Notes: generated by a model not told the origin, from the sequence alone. 64,000 nucleotides of DNA from CAZAFL01 sp964484465 (GCA_964484465.1 CAZAFL010000012.1:1-64000), one strand, 5' to 3'; shown: positions 41,917 through 51,394, counted from the first letter of the stretch. A program made the numbers and translations.

Positions 41917-44787
41917 TTATTCCCAATTTAATTTTACCCCCAAGAATATTTGCCGCGGCGGCGAAAAGATACTGGGGTCAACTCTAAACCGCGACACATA
42001 CCAATTATATATGGTATTATTATTGTCCGGGTTGTAATCACCATATTTAGCGGGTTGGCCTGTCACCGGATTCACCGAGTTGACATTATTTCTGTTGAAG
42101 AGATTTTCGACGTCGAGGGTAACAAGCGCGTTGATTCTATCAAGAAGGTAGAACCCCTTGTATACAGACAAACCGAAGGACGACGTGTACGGATTTGTCC
42201 CATTATTGACCAGTGGAATAAAGAAATTGTTTGCACGAGCCTGGTACGTGGTATACGGGAAGCCGCTTCCTAACTGCCACTTGAGTGACCATCCCCAGTT
42301 ATTTATGAACGGGAGACCGAAGAAAGAACCTTCCTCCTTAGGTCCAACTTTGTACCTTATTAACATATTAAGGGTGTGTTGCTGATCCCAGGGGAGTCTT
42401 GTTTCACGGGGAAGCTGAAACTGTGGCGAAAAAACTGCAGCGTTCGGGTCGGCAGCGCGTCCCTTCGAGATGGCGTATGTATATGAGAGATCACTGGAAA
42501 AATTGCTTGAAAAAGCCTCTTTCGTCGTAATCTCAAACCCACGAGAGCTCGCATAATCGAAGTTTACGTACAGTTCGTTCAGGCCATTCGTGGTGCTTGT
42601 AAGAGCGGCATAATCAAAGATGTCCTTATAATACGCTCCGACATGAAAGGCAAAATCATCTGTCACCTGGTCATCAAAGCCCGCTTCGTACCCAACTGTA
42701 CGTTGGGGTTTCAGATCCGGGTTGCCGATCCAATTGCCTGACGCACCTAGAAGATACGGATCGCGGAAATATTCGTCACGGTCTGCGTATTGCAAAAAGT
42801 GGCCATAGTTAAAATAAAACACTATACGGTCGGTGACGGGGTAACCTATGGAAAGACGGGGGCTGAAATATCCGTGTGTAAAATAATATAAAAACGTGCT
42901 CGTCCCGCTTATTTTATCAGCCCATGGAACCTTGGAAAATAATACTGCGCCGCTATTTGATTGGTTGGCATTCACTGCCGCGAGCCATGCCTGCTCGTAT
43001 AGAGAATCGTAAATTTGTTTTCCAAGGTCAAAATAATCGTAACGCAATCCTATGTGGAGATTGAGTCCTTCAAATTCAATGTTATCCTGAATGAAGAGTG
43101 CACCGCGATTCGGATAATTGCTAAGTACCCACCGGTAATACCCATACCCGGGATATTCTCCTTGCTCATGGTACCCTTTCACACTTTGCCTGAGTGAATC
43201 TGCAAAGGGAGGAGAAATCCCATTGATAGTTCGCGTGGGATAAAGGATTTCCGTTGATTGAATATCTTCATAGTTAAATTCAAAGCCGGTCTTCAGCAAA
43301 TGTAAAGGATGTACCTGGCTGTTAAAATCGAAACGGGCGGTCCAGACTGTGTTGCGGGATCTTTTCCATGTTTGCGTCGTTCCAAGATCATCAAAATTGT
43401 CGTTATTGACATCCCGCCCGCTGTAGGCCTGAGAATACTGTGGAGGAAGAAGTCCCGCAACATCGTCCGTTTCGTCATTTTCAACGCGACCGATATTCAA
43501 GCGCGAAAAAGTATTCTGACCATAAAAATGCGTCCACGAAAGGCCGTGCTGAGTCGAAAGATTGGAGTAAATTCCGGAAGAATCTGCAAGATACTTCCAC
43601 GCCTCGTCGTAGCCATGCCCTGAACCCAGACTCGCCTTGTATGTATACATCATCTGGTCCTTAGCGCTGATGTTATACTTGAGGTTCGATGACATTTTGA
43701 AGGCATTCGCTTGATTATCCCTGTATTGGAAACCCAGACCATTAAATAATCCGCCGAGGAAACCCTGAAACTGTATTCTTCGTTCCAGCGGATTGTAGAA
43801 TTCATTTTGAGCAAAATTATAAGCTCCATCTTTTCGGTTGGCATCACTGCTGAAGAAAAACGTCAAGTTCCCCGGAATGTTAAGCCCGAGTTGAGGTAAA
43901 AGATATTTCGTAATCGGTTCCGGACCGGAGAGATTGAACGCTCCATAATATTCGTTCTGATTGGTGTTGGCAACCTTGTCTGTACGATACTGCGTCGTTG
44001 CACTGTAATGGTCAGTCCCGGATTTGGTTACAATATTGACGATACCTGATTCAGCATTCCCGTAGTCGGCATCGTAGGCACTTTGGACGCTCAAGGTTTG
44101 TATTGCATCGGCAGACACGCCCAATCCAGATGAGCCGCCACCTATAGTCCCGGTCGAACTACCCGAATACAATCCCTGGAGTTGTGCGTTGACGGCCTGT
44201 GTTGTAATGTTTTGACTGTTCCCTGTAATGTTGTTGACAGGAATACCATCAACAACATATTGCACTTCATTGGCACGTCCACCGCGAAGGAAGATCTGAT
44301 CCCCCTTTTTTACAACGCCGGATTGAAGGGCAAGAACATCTTCGACGCTTTTAACATTGGGAATTTGCTGAATCTGCTGGGTGCTCACCTCTTGTATGTG
44401 GGCAGTAGTAAATGGATTTACCAGTCGCTCTGCCGTGACAACAACCTCTTTTCCCTGAACAGTTGTTTCTACCAATTTGAAATTTAACGGCGTTGTCTGG
44501 TCGGCGATAACCTTGACTGATTTTATCAGGACTTCCTGATAGCCCACTAACGACGCTCGCACGCTGACATCACCGATGGGCACGCCTATAATCGCATAAT
44601 TCCCGTCAACGTCGGTTACAGCTCCAAGGAGTGAATTGACGACAACAACGTTCACTGCAGGTAACGGATCTCCGTTTTTCGAATCCGTCACTTTACCCAT
44701 TATCTTGCCCGTTGTACCGGCAAATGCATTATGAAAGAATACAACCCAACAAAGAAGAGTAAGGGGAACTTTTACAAATGATTTCAT
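41917..44787 (-). CDS. TonB-dependent receptor (Module B)
   Basis: A 956-residue outer membrane receptor. Signal KVPLTLLCWVVFFHNAFA is followed by a carboxypeptidase-regulatory-like domain (GKIMGKVTDSKNGDPLPAVN), a TonB-box-like EVVVTAERL, a plug domain with GDQIFLRGGRANEVQYVVDG, and a barrel ending FLGVKLNWE. The layout equals that of the Module A receptor. It sits upstream of the T9SS surface protein and PorV gene, with gaps of 23 and 40 bases. The substrate is unknown. Confidence 0.92.
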   Translation of the reverse strand: MKSFVKVPLTLLCWVVFFHNAFAGTTGKIMGKVTDSKNGDPLPAVNVVVVNSLLGAVTDVDGNYAIIGVPIGDVSVRASLVGYQEVLIKSVKVIADQTTPLNFKLVETTVQGKEVVVTAERLVNPFTTAHIQEVSTQQIQQIPNVKSVEDVLALQSGVVKKGDQIFLRGGRANEVQYVVDGIPVNNITGNSQNITTQAVNAQLQGLYSGSSTGTIGGGSSGLGVSADAIQTLSVQSAYDADYGNAESGIVNIVTKSGTDHYSATTQYRTDKVANTNQNEYYGAFNLSGPEPITKYLLPQLGLNIPGNLTFFFSSDANRKDGAYNFAQNEFYNPLERRIQFQGFLGGLFNGLGFQYRDNQANAFKMSSNLKYNISAKDQMMYTYKASLGSGHGYDEAWKYLADSSGIYSNLSTQHGLSWTHFYGQNTFSRLNIGRVENDETDDVAGLLPPQYSQAYSGRDVNNDNFDDLGTTQTWKRSRNTVWTARFDFNSQVHPLHLLKTGFEFNYEDIQSTEILYPTRTINGISPPFADSLRQSVKGYHEQGEYPGYGYYRWVLSNYPNRGALFIQDNIEFEGLNLHIGLRYDYFDLGKQIYDSLYEQAWLAAVNANQSNSGAVLFSKVPWADKISGTSTFLYYFTHGYFSPRLSIGYPVTDRIVFYFNYGHFLQYADRDEYFRDPYLLGASGNWIGNPDLKPQRTVGYEAGFDDQVTDDFAFHVGAYYKDIFDYAALTSTTNGLNELYVNFDYASSRGFEITTKEAFSSNFSSDLSYTYAISKGRAADPNAAVFSPQFQLPRETRLPWDQQHTLNMLIRYKVGPKEEGSFFGLPFINNWGWSLKWQLGSGFPYTTYQARANNFFIPLVNNGTNPYTSSFGLSVYKGFYLLDRINALVTLDVENLFNRNNVNSVNPVTGQPAKYGDYNPDNNNTIYNWYVSRFRVDPSIFSPPRQIFLGVKLNWE

Positions 44788-44802
44788 ACACGAACCCTTT
44801 CG

Positions 44803-46617
44803 TTAATGATAACCGACATCCTGCAAAGCCTTTCGAAGAACTCCGATTGCCTCGTCCTGATTGCAGAAATAGAGAGGGAATCCCAGAAACACTGACTTAT
44901 ACGTAATGCCAAGATACCTCAGACCCAACGGTTGTCCCTCAAAGGCAACGACAAAAGATGTATCGAACGGATCATGATAGATATTATACTTTGAGTGATA
45001 ACGATAGATTACCTCACCAAATCCCTGTGGCCTGCATATCGAAATGTACTTTAACGCTCCATGCCAGGATGTATCTAACTTCGTTGTGTCAAGATGCACA
45101 TCGGGATACCCCAGCTGATGGTTTCCCAATGCCCCGAGGAAATCGTATGTACGGTTCGTTACGTATAGTGGAGGTAACAGCGAAGCGACGCTCATATGAC
45201 GTACAAGCAAGGATTCCGGAGACTGCATAAACTGAAGAAACGTAGGCCAGGGAAATCCGTTTGTTATCATCGACCCGCCGACATCCATATAAATACCATA
45301 AATGGGCGCACGAATAACCATTTTTTGGATATCTGTTCCTGTGAACGGCAACACGTCTGCGAACATATAGATAGTACTATAATTTGCTAAGTCAATCGCT
45401 TTCGGCTGACCCTTAACGTGCGTCACCCAGAGATCGTATGGAACACCAAGTGAATCAAAAATGCCCGTGTAGTAGTTACTCAGCCTGTCTGTGCTCGGGA
45501 ATGGAGGGGTATCGATAACACTCCCTCGAGATTCATGAACAAGCAGTACCCGCGGCGGAAAGTCGGGCTTTGCGAAATTTGGAAAAACAGTGAAGAACGA
45601 AGTATGGGGTTGTGAATCCGGAGGGGTCATCGAGCCGAATTCGTTTCTCGCGCGCACCGTAAATAAATGGGAGCCGGTATATGGAGTATCCATTGCCGAC
45701 GAGGTCACCACTGCTCTTGGATCAAGGCTCCAATCAGACCAGGGCTGATTGTCAAGATGCCACGAGTATTCAATGGTCCTGCTATTTTTGTCCGTTCCTA
45801 AGAATGTAAGAATAATTCCCGGCCAGGTGTATGTCACATTACTTAAGACGAATACCGTATCAGTCGCTTTGGGGCTTGAAGCAATTTTAATACGCGGGGG
45901 TTCGACACTATGATTCCAGAATCTTATAGAGTCGAGACGGCTCTTTGCCCCCTCATTATCAAAGGCGTAAATATCAAACTGATGCCTGTTGTAGAAATCA
46001 TTCGATTCAAAAATAAATGTCCCGCTGTTAGGGCTCGTATGTACAGGATACTTATTCACCGAAGGATTGGAGGCGTGCATCCGGTATCCCAACACGGTTA
46101 CAGTATCTCCCCGATTAAGATGATCCCGGAGGCTGGCAACAGCAGGGTCGTACAGAGGACTCGCTGGAGAAAGTTTGTTCGGATCTGCGTCGATGTTAGA
46201 GAAATATCTGACGAGTTTACCAGCGGCCCAAGGAGTCTGCTCGGAATCAACGTCGACGACAATAACAAGGCTGTCAAAAACTACGCGGCTTAATATCGAA
46301 GTCCACGGCCTGTATCGGATGGTCGTTGATGTGTTTGAGTCCTTAAAACTCCATCGATACATGTACGCAACGACAAATCCATCACCATCGTTTCCCACCC
46401 AGTACAGTTGCACTAACGGACTCTTTGTGAAATGAGCGCTGTCCGGTGTTGCAGAGGGGTCATCTAACGGCACGTTCGCAAGGTGAACGACGGGGTCCTG
46501 GTTAGGGTTCAGATGTCCTGGATCTGAAGGCTTACATCCCCACGCAAAAAATAGACACACACTTAGTACCACACATACCGGAACTACTAAACTCCTGTAC
46601 AGCTTGTTCATCTTCAT
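44803..46617 (-). CDS. Large lipoprotein with Ig-like segments and GATase-like C-terminus (Module B)
   Basis: A 604-residue lipoprotein. Signal LYRSLVVPVCVVLSVCLFFA ends at lipobox AWGC. Residues 60-340 contain repeated strand-rich Ig/fibronectin-like segments (VQLYWVGNDGDGFVVAYMYR, IEYSWHLDNQPWSDWS, HLFTVRARNEFG). Residues about 350-600 look like a class I glutamine-amidotransferase-like flavodoxin fold without a clear Cys-His-Glu triad (PPRVLLVHESRG, LANYSTIYMFADVLPF, GGSMITNG, KSVFLGFPLYFC). This fold occurs in several secreted Bacteroidota proteins. The function is unknown. It lies between the DUF4382 lipoprotein and the receptor, with gaps of 31 and 15 bases. Confidence 0.72.
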   Translation of the reverse strand: MKMNKLYRSLVVPVCVVLSVCLFFAWGCKPSDPGHLNPNQDPVVHLANVPLDDPSATPDSAHFTKSPLVQLYWVGNDGDGFVVAYMYRWSFKDSNTSTTIRYRPWTSILSRVVFDSLVIVVDVDSEQTPWAAGKLVRYFSNIDADPNKLSPASPLYDPAVASLRDHLNRGDTVTVLGYRMHASNPSVNKYPVHTSPNSGTFIFESNDFYNRHQFDIYAFDNEGAKSRLDSIRFWNHSVEPPRIKIASSPKATDTVFVLSNVTYTWPGIILTFLGTDKNSRTIEYSWHLDNQPWSDWSLDPRAVVTSSAMDTPYTGSHLFTVRARNEFGSMTPPDSQPHTSFFTVFPNFAKPDFPPRVLLVHESRGSVIDTPPFPSTDRLSNYYTGIFDSLGVPYDLWVTHVKGQPKAIDLANYSTIYMFADVLPFTGTDIQKMVIRAPIYGIYMDVGGSMITNGFPWPTFLQFMQSPESLLVRHMSVASLLPPLYVTNRTYDFLGALGNHQLGYPDVHLDTTKLDTSWHGALKYISICRPQGFGEVIYRYHSKYNIYHDPFDTSFVVAFEGQPLGLRYLGITYKSVFLGFPLYFCNQDEAIGVLRKALQDVGYH

Positions 46618-46648
46618 TTGAAGCCTTTGAGAAATTATGAATTCGATA

Positions 46649-47257
46649 CTACTTTACAATAACCGAAGAAATGAAATAGTGATTATTTGTCGGATCATAT
46701 AGAAACGTGTACGCCAACGGCTTTAAAATGGCATCGAGGTTAGCAGTTAAAACAATGGATGTTGTTCTTGCCTCTTCGATGGTAAATGATGTTGCCAAAG
46801 ACACAAAGAATGGATTGCCTTCAGCCGAAGCTGCATCGACTCCGATCGACCTGTAGCCGTTAAGGACAACTTCGGAACCCGGATTTATCGTCAGTTCAAG
46901 ACCCTTATAATTATCGGGAGGCAGGGGAAACTCTCCAATCACCAGCGTAGAATCGTATGCATCACGGCCCAGAACATTATATATAGTGGGGCTTGTACCT
47001 ATCGATTTAACATCCTGATAGACATCTGCTTTAATACCGTCCGCCCGGATGGCCTTGATTGAGGAAACCTTGACAGCAAAATTGTTATCGCTGAAGGTCG
47101 TATCAAATTTTGTGTAGTATGCGCGCAGCTTTAGTGAAATGGTTCCCGGCGTCGGGGAAGAGTAGTCATATCGTGAACAACTACCAATAGCTAATGCAAC
47201 TAATATGAAGCAAAGGATTCGTAGTATCCACCGCTTCTTATAGATTCCAACTTCCAT
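46649..47257 (-). CDS. DUF4382-like lipoprotein (Module B, first gene)
   Basis: A 202-residue lipoprotein. The ATG at 47257 was preferred to one six codons upstream. Signal WILRILCFILVALAIGS runs to lipobox IGSC. Body landmarks are SISLKLRAYYTKFDTTFSDN-like strands, VSSIKAIRADG, LPPDNYKGLELTINPGSEVV and IVLTANLDAIL. They resemble DUF4382, a two-sandwich exported domain. It is the first gene of Module B and lies directly behind a consensus promoter, as the CHRD lipoprotein does in Module A. Confidence 0.7.
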   Translation of the reverse strand: MEVGIYKKRWILRILCFILVALAIGSCSRYDYSSPTPGTISLKLRAYYTKFDTTFSDNNFAVKVSSIKAIRADGIKADVYQDVKSIGTSPTIYNVLGRDAYDSTLVIGEFPLPPDNYKGLELTINPGSEVVLNGYRSIGVDAASAEGNPFFVSLATSFTIEEARTTSIVLTANLDAILKPLAYTFLYDPTNNHYFISSVIVK

Positions 47258-47326
47258 AAGAAAAGATCCAATCAAGAGTTAGCGTTGTGAATTAGAGGAA
47301 GAGACAACTTACACCTTCAAATGCCT

Positions 47327-47355
47327 ATTATAGCGAAAAAAAGGATGCCTGTCAA
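47327..47355 (-). promoter_or_regulatory. Full-consensus sigma-70 promoter of Module B
   Basis: On the complement, TTGACA (47350-47355) and TATAAT (47327-47332) are both perfect and separated by exactly 17 bases. Initiation near 47320 gives a leader of about 60 bases. The rest of the 303-base divergent gap holds the promoter of the opposite gene and no coding region. Confidence 0.88.
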
Positions 47356-47456
47356 GAAAAATCGTAACAATTTGTTAACATTTCGACGAAATTTCTTTTA
47401 AACTTCTCAACCTTTTTACCATCAAACTTAAAATATTTATTTTGTTCGTGAAACAT

Positions 47457-47484
47457 TTGAAACCTCCTAAACGTTTATTATATT
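47457..47484 (+). promoter_or_regulatory. Promoter of the propeller lipoprotein gene
   Basis: TTGAAA (47457-47462, five of six consensus bases) and TATATT (47479-47484) have a 16-base spacer. Predicted initiation near 47491 gives a leader of about 70 bases. It is back to back with the Module B promoter. Confidence 0.55.
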
Positions 47485-47560
47485 TAAGATTATTGGAATT
47501 GATTTTCATGCCAAGTTTTAAACAAACGATAAATCGTAATTATTTGTGGTCCTTTCCCAT

Positions 47561-48628
47561 ATGAATATGCATTTGCGAAACTCACGAGGTTGGTTTGTTA
47601 TTCTCATCATGGGCCTCGCCTTTACAGGTTGTAATAAGAATTTTGGCGACCTCCCACCACCCGGTCCTAAGTGGAGAGTCTTTACAAAAGAATCAACACC
47701 TATCGTCGATAACGTCGTAAATGCCGTTGCTATCGATGCACAGGGTATAGTTTGGTTTGGGACTAACCATGGCGCATCTTCGTTGCAATCGACCGTATGG
47801 GCATCATATATTGCTCCGCTTGCTTTTCTGACTTCCGGACAGGGGGGAGCTGATACTTCATATGCGGTACAATCTATTACAACTTCTGTTGATGGTAGCA
47901 CATGGTTTGGTTTAGCAGGCGGTGGAATAAGGAGGTATCTCCCGAACTCAGCCGGTCATGTTTGGACATCATACAGTTCAAATGATCTTCCTGATGGACC
48001 CTCCGGTGATAACATTTGGCAAATGGCAACAGATCAATATACGCAAACAGGTGTAAATGAAATATGGTTTATACCATTTGGCGGCGGCGTCTCGGTGTTT
48101 ACACCGGATGCAGCTAACCCTCTCACTGGGGTTTGGAAACAATACGGCTACCCGGGAGCTTTGCCATCAAATTATATATATAGTGTTCAGGTAAATTATT
48201 CTCGACGCTTAATATATTTCGGCTCTAATCTTGGAGACCTTGCATCGTTCGACGGTTTACTTTGGAGCTATGACCATGTCTACAACGGGGAAATAAAGTG
48301 TATTTCCTTCGAAGGAGCAAATGGTATTTGGCTTGGAACTGTTGACGGAGTTTTTACGAAAAGGAACGGAGCTTGGGTTAAGCTCACTACAGCTGATGGC
48401 TTGCCTTCGAATAACATCCATGACATCACGGTGGATGTGCAAGGGGTGAAATGGATTGCGAGCGACGGCGGTTTCACCCGTTTCGACAATTCAACGTGGA
48501 CAACTTTTACTCACACCAATAGCCCTCTCCTCACGGATACTGTAAACGCACTCGCCATCGGGCGCGACGGCAAAATTTGGATGGGTACATCACAAGGTGC
48601 CGCAGTTTACGACCCGTACGGGATATAA
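47561..48628 (+). CDS. Lipoprotein with two-component-regulator-type beta-propeller
   Basis: A 355-residue lipoprotein. Signal NSRGWFVILIMGLAFTG ends at lipobox FTGC. ATGs at 47561 and 47567 are both possible. The body consists of propeller blades of the type found in hybrid two-component sensors: NAVAIDAQGIVWFGTNHGAS, QSITTSVDGSTWFGLAGGGI, KCISFEGANGIWLGTVDGVF, HDITVDVQGVKWIASDGGFT and NALAIGRDGKIWMGTSQGAA. It has no kinase part, so it is a stand-alone secreted or lipid-anchored sensor blade set. It is divergent from Module B. Confidence 0.82.
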   Translation: MNMHLRNSRGWFVILIMGLAFTGCNKNFGDLPPPGPKWRVFTKESTPIVDNVVNAVAIDAQGIVWFGTNHGASSLQSTVWASYIAPLAFLTSGQGGADTSYAVQSITTSVDGSTWFGLAGGGIRRYLPNSAGHVWTSYSSNDLPDGPSGDNIWQMATDQYTQTGVNEIWFIPFGGGVSVFTPDAANPLTGVWKQYGYPGALPSNYIYSVQVNYSRRLIYFGSNLGDLASFDGLLWSYDHVYNGEIKCISFEGANGIWLGTVDGVFTKRNGAWVKLTTADGLPSNNIHDITVDVQGVKWIASDGGFTRFDNSTWTTFTHTNSPLLTDTVNALAIGRDGKIWMGTSQGAAVYDPYGI

Positions 48629-48643
48629 CGAGCAACTGAGATC

Positions 48644-48663
48644 GGGCTTCCACCGCAGCCCTT
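48644..48663 (+). terminator. Weak possible terminator after the propeller lipoprotein gene
   Basis: GGGCT (48644-48648) and AGCCC (48657-48661) pair around an 8-base loop and are followed by TTT only. It lies between two convergent genes. The stem is short, so support is weak. Confidence 0.3.
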
Positions 48664-48680
48664 TCACCGCCTTCCGAACT

Positions 48681-49163
48681 TCATCTCTGAAGTAACTTTT
48701 TCAATAACTGTATCTGGCCGGCATGGTAGACGTCGTGGGCGGCTATGCCGAAGATAACCAACCGGATATTGCGTCCGGGAGCAGCGGGAGTTTTCTTCAA
48801 CTCTGACGGTTTGATGTTTTTAATCGCTTCCACCATCGACCGGTGCATGGTGTCAAGAAGTTTCACGTCCTCCTTCCACGCAGTTTCGCTCAACCGGACG
48901 GACATTTTAAACCAGTTGCTTCCCTTCAGTGGAAACGAGTTCCGCTTCTCATGCGTGATCCTTCGGCGGACAACATACTTCCAGTACGCACAATGTACGA
49001 CAATCTCCCGGATATTATGCCTGTTATCCGCCGGTCTCCTACAGGCAAATTGCGCGTTCAAGCCGCGAATGGAACCGCGGAGGTTGGGACCGTGCCATGC
49101 TTTTTTTTGGTAGGCTTCATCGACGCATTCGAGCAGAAGTTTGATTTCGGGAGATAGTTTCAT
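48681..49163 (-). CDS. DinB-family putative metal-dependent enzyme
   Basis: A 160-residue protein with a DinB-like four-helix layout. The metal-binding histidines are visible as H57 (EIVVHCAYWK) and H143/H147 (AAHDVYHAGQ), the family's three-His pattern. Members include bacillithiol- and mycothiol-dependent transferases; most, including this one, are uncharacterised. A stand-alone gene. Confidence 0.9.
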   Translation of the reverse strand: MKLSPEIKLLLECVDEAYQKKAWHGPNLRGSIRGLNAQFACRRPADNRHNIREIVVHCAYWKYVVRRRITHEKRNSFPLKGSNWFKMSVRLSETAWKEDVKLLDTMHRSMVEAIKNIKPSELKKTPAAPGRNIRLVIFGIAAHDVYHAGQIQLLKKLLQR

Positions 49164-49249
49164 AACTATTCGTGAACCTTCAAATAAATTCTAAAGTTGA
49201 AAATACTTATGTCTGTTTGATGTTCAGATTTTAGTCCGAAAAAGATGTA

Positions 49250-51394
49250 CTACAATTTCCAGGACATTTCCCATTCTTTCGCGGACGGGTCGACATGCAA
49301 TCCATCCTGCCGTTCTATTGTACCAGCACCTGAGACTTTTTCAAATGTAAGCACGCCAAAAAGTTTATACGGACATATAACTGCCGAGAGCTTCGGAGCC
49401 GCTTTCCGAAGAACGCCTTCACGTTTAAATTTTGCGCGCCATGTTTTTTCACCCTGCGGTTGAAGTGTTAAAGATACTCTCCCCCATCTCGTAGGAGTAT
49501 ATGTCAATGTAAAGTCATCCTGAAGGTCCATATCTTCTTCCACCATTCCTTCAAACAGTCGCATCTGAGTGCCATCTTCAAGAACAAGGCAGTGGCGGAG
49601 AAAGCGGATGCATTCCGCACTCGCCCAGTTATGCGGCATGTCGCCGATGTAGTGCTCCGGATCGCTGCCCTGTAATGATTGTTCTTCGCGCCAACAATAC
49701 AACGGGCTGGCGTGGTTCAGAAAACCATCGAATGTTTTCCTCGCCAACTCTTTCATTCCAAGCCAGAGATATACCTGAGCGACAATCGGAGCATTGTATG
49801 TCCACACCCCTTTGTTTGCGAGCCAGCCGGTTTCCGAAGGAATCTCTTCCAGCGTAACGGCTTTCATGAGTTCGACATGGCCGTTGACAAGCGGGTCATG
49901 GGGCGAGAACAACAGTCCCGGATAGATTGCGTGCGATACATACACTTGAGCACTTTGGACCCGAGGCCGTTCGCGCTCATTCGGATCCGACCATTTAGGG
50001 TCTTCCCTCATTAACATCGGCAAATAAGAAAAACCATTGTGGTGTTGGCGCATTTCTGCCGCCGCCGCAGTTAGGAAAGAGGAGTGGAGCTCGTCGTAAA
50101 ACTTTTCCGCCTCGGCTACATCCTCTAATCCAAGCCTCCGTCCCGTTTCGATTATTGATTTGAGACCAATGAGAGCCCAAAGTGTGTTTGTAAATTCTGA
50201 CCGGATTCCACCGATGCCACTGTCGCCAAACCCGTTCGGGAGTAAACCGTATTTTCCATTCACAGAACCGTCAGCCCGGGCATTGTCACGAAGATTCTGT
50301 AAATGCGTTATCCCCCGTTGCGCGTGACGCCACATTTTCTTGAAATAATTCCAATTCTGTGCAAGTTCCGCCTGGCGTGAAAGGGCGTGCAACGCCGCGG
50401 CGGTATCTTTCCAGTGGGCTTCACCTGCACTCGCCAGGATCCCCCCATCCTTCCCCTGCAAATCCCACATTGCTTCCAGACCTTCCTGTGCCTCCTTATC
50501 ACGTCCTAAATACCGCGCCGCTTCAAGAAGAAAATCTCCATCGACGATCCACAAGCCGCGGTATGTTGTCGTTCCAACCTGGAATATTTTTTTCCCTTTC
50601 TTTACTTCACGCGCCTGAACAATATTTCTCGCCGACGCAAAGAGGAAGTCCTGATATTGACCACCATGGTTCCATGCCAAATCGCCTCTCACAGGTTTCC
50701 ATGGCTGCCAATAGCCCCGCGCCTCATCGAGTAACCTGTAAAACTGAGACATGCCGGGCAGAATTTCCGCAGGTGATTGTCCTTCCCTCGGAAACCGGAC
50801 AAAATATGTTAATGTTTTTTCCCTGCTCGCCTGACCAGCCTGCAAACTATAAAACCGGTGAACCGGATCGAATTCAACTGGGGAATCGACAAGCAGGAAC
50901 AATTGACCATCTTCAGTGCCCAATCGCATAATCCCGGTATGCCCGTTGAGGGCGGAAGGGTGTTCGATATTGCCAACCCAGAATTCCTCCTGGGATTTAA
51001 TTGAAATGACCGGTGCGCAATCGACTGCATCCCCTTCCGGACAAATCTGAATGAGAAGGTTGTCTGTACGTCCTTCCCGGCGGTTGTTCGTGGCAAACGA
51101 AGTCAGAACAAGGTTGATATTTCCGTATGCGATTCTTGTCGTGACAATTGGAATTTGGGATGCGTCAAGCGATTGACCCGTGAACACCGGCTCCCCCCGA
51201 TCCTGAATTCGTACTGAAATGACATGACGGAACACACTGAGGTCTGCGCCTACTCCTGGGTGCCCGTAAAGCAATTCCCCGTTTTTACCTACAAGACTCT
51301 TATGCGGATCGTCCGGAAAACAATACGTCGATTGCCAGAACGAAGGCGCATACCGAAAATCAATTATGCCTCCTCTCGTCGATTCTCTCTTCAC
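49250..51394 (-). CDS. Glycoside-hydrolase-like protein with six-hairpin (alpha/alpha-6) barrel
   Basis: A 714-residue protein without a visible signal peptide. The N-terminal 230 residues are strand-rich (TFMRV-type supersandwich seen in many such enzymes; FTGQSLDASQIPIVTTRIAY, TYFVRFPREGQSPAEI). The middle, about 240-610, is helical with GLWIVDGDFLLEAARYLGRD, GLEAMWDLQGKDGGILASAG and FTNTLWALIGLKSIIETG, as in (alpha/alpha)6-barrel glycosidases. A C-terminal beta region follows (TYTPTRWGRVSLTLQPQGEK). The family number and substrate cannot be assigned by eye. It may be cytoplasmic. Confidence 0.7.
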   Translation of the reverse strand: MKRESTRGGIIDFRYAPSFWQSTYCFPDDPHKSLVGKNGELLYGHPGVGADLSVFRHVISVRIQDRGEPVFTGQSLDASQIPIVTTRIAYGNINLVLTSFATNNRREGRTDNLLIQICPEGDAVDCAPVISIKSQEEFWVGNIEHPSALNGHTGIMRLGTEDGQLFLLVDSPVEFDPVHRFYSLQAGQASREKTLTYFVRFPREGQSPAEILPGMSQFYRLLDEARGYWQPWKPVRGDLAWNHGGQYQDFLFASARNIVQAREVKKGKKIFQVGTTTYRGLWIVDGDFLLEAARYLGRDKEAQEGLEAMWDLQGKDGGILASAGEAHWKDTAAALHALSRQAELAQNWNYFKKMWRHAQRGITHLQNLRDNARADGSVNGKYGLLPNGFGDSGIGGIRSEFTNTLWALIGLKSIIETGRRLGLEDVAEAEKFYDELHSSFLTAAAAEMRQHHNGFSYLPMLMREDPKWSDPNERERPRVQSAQVYVSHAIYPGLLFSPHDPLVNGHVELMKAVTLEEIPSETGWLANKGVWTYNAPIVAQVYLWLGMKELARKTFDGFLNHASPLYCWREEQSLQGSDPEHYIGDMPHNWASAECIRFLRHCLVLEDGTQMRLFEGMVEEDMDLQDDFTLTYTPTRWGRVSLTLQPQGEKTWRAKFKREGVLRKAAPKLSAVICPYKLFGVLTFEKVSGAGTIERQDGLHVDPSAKEWEMSWKL

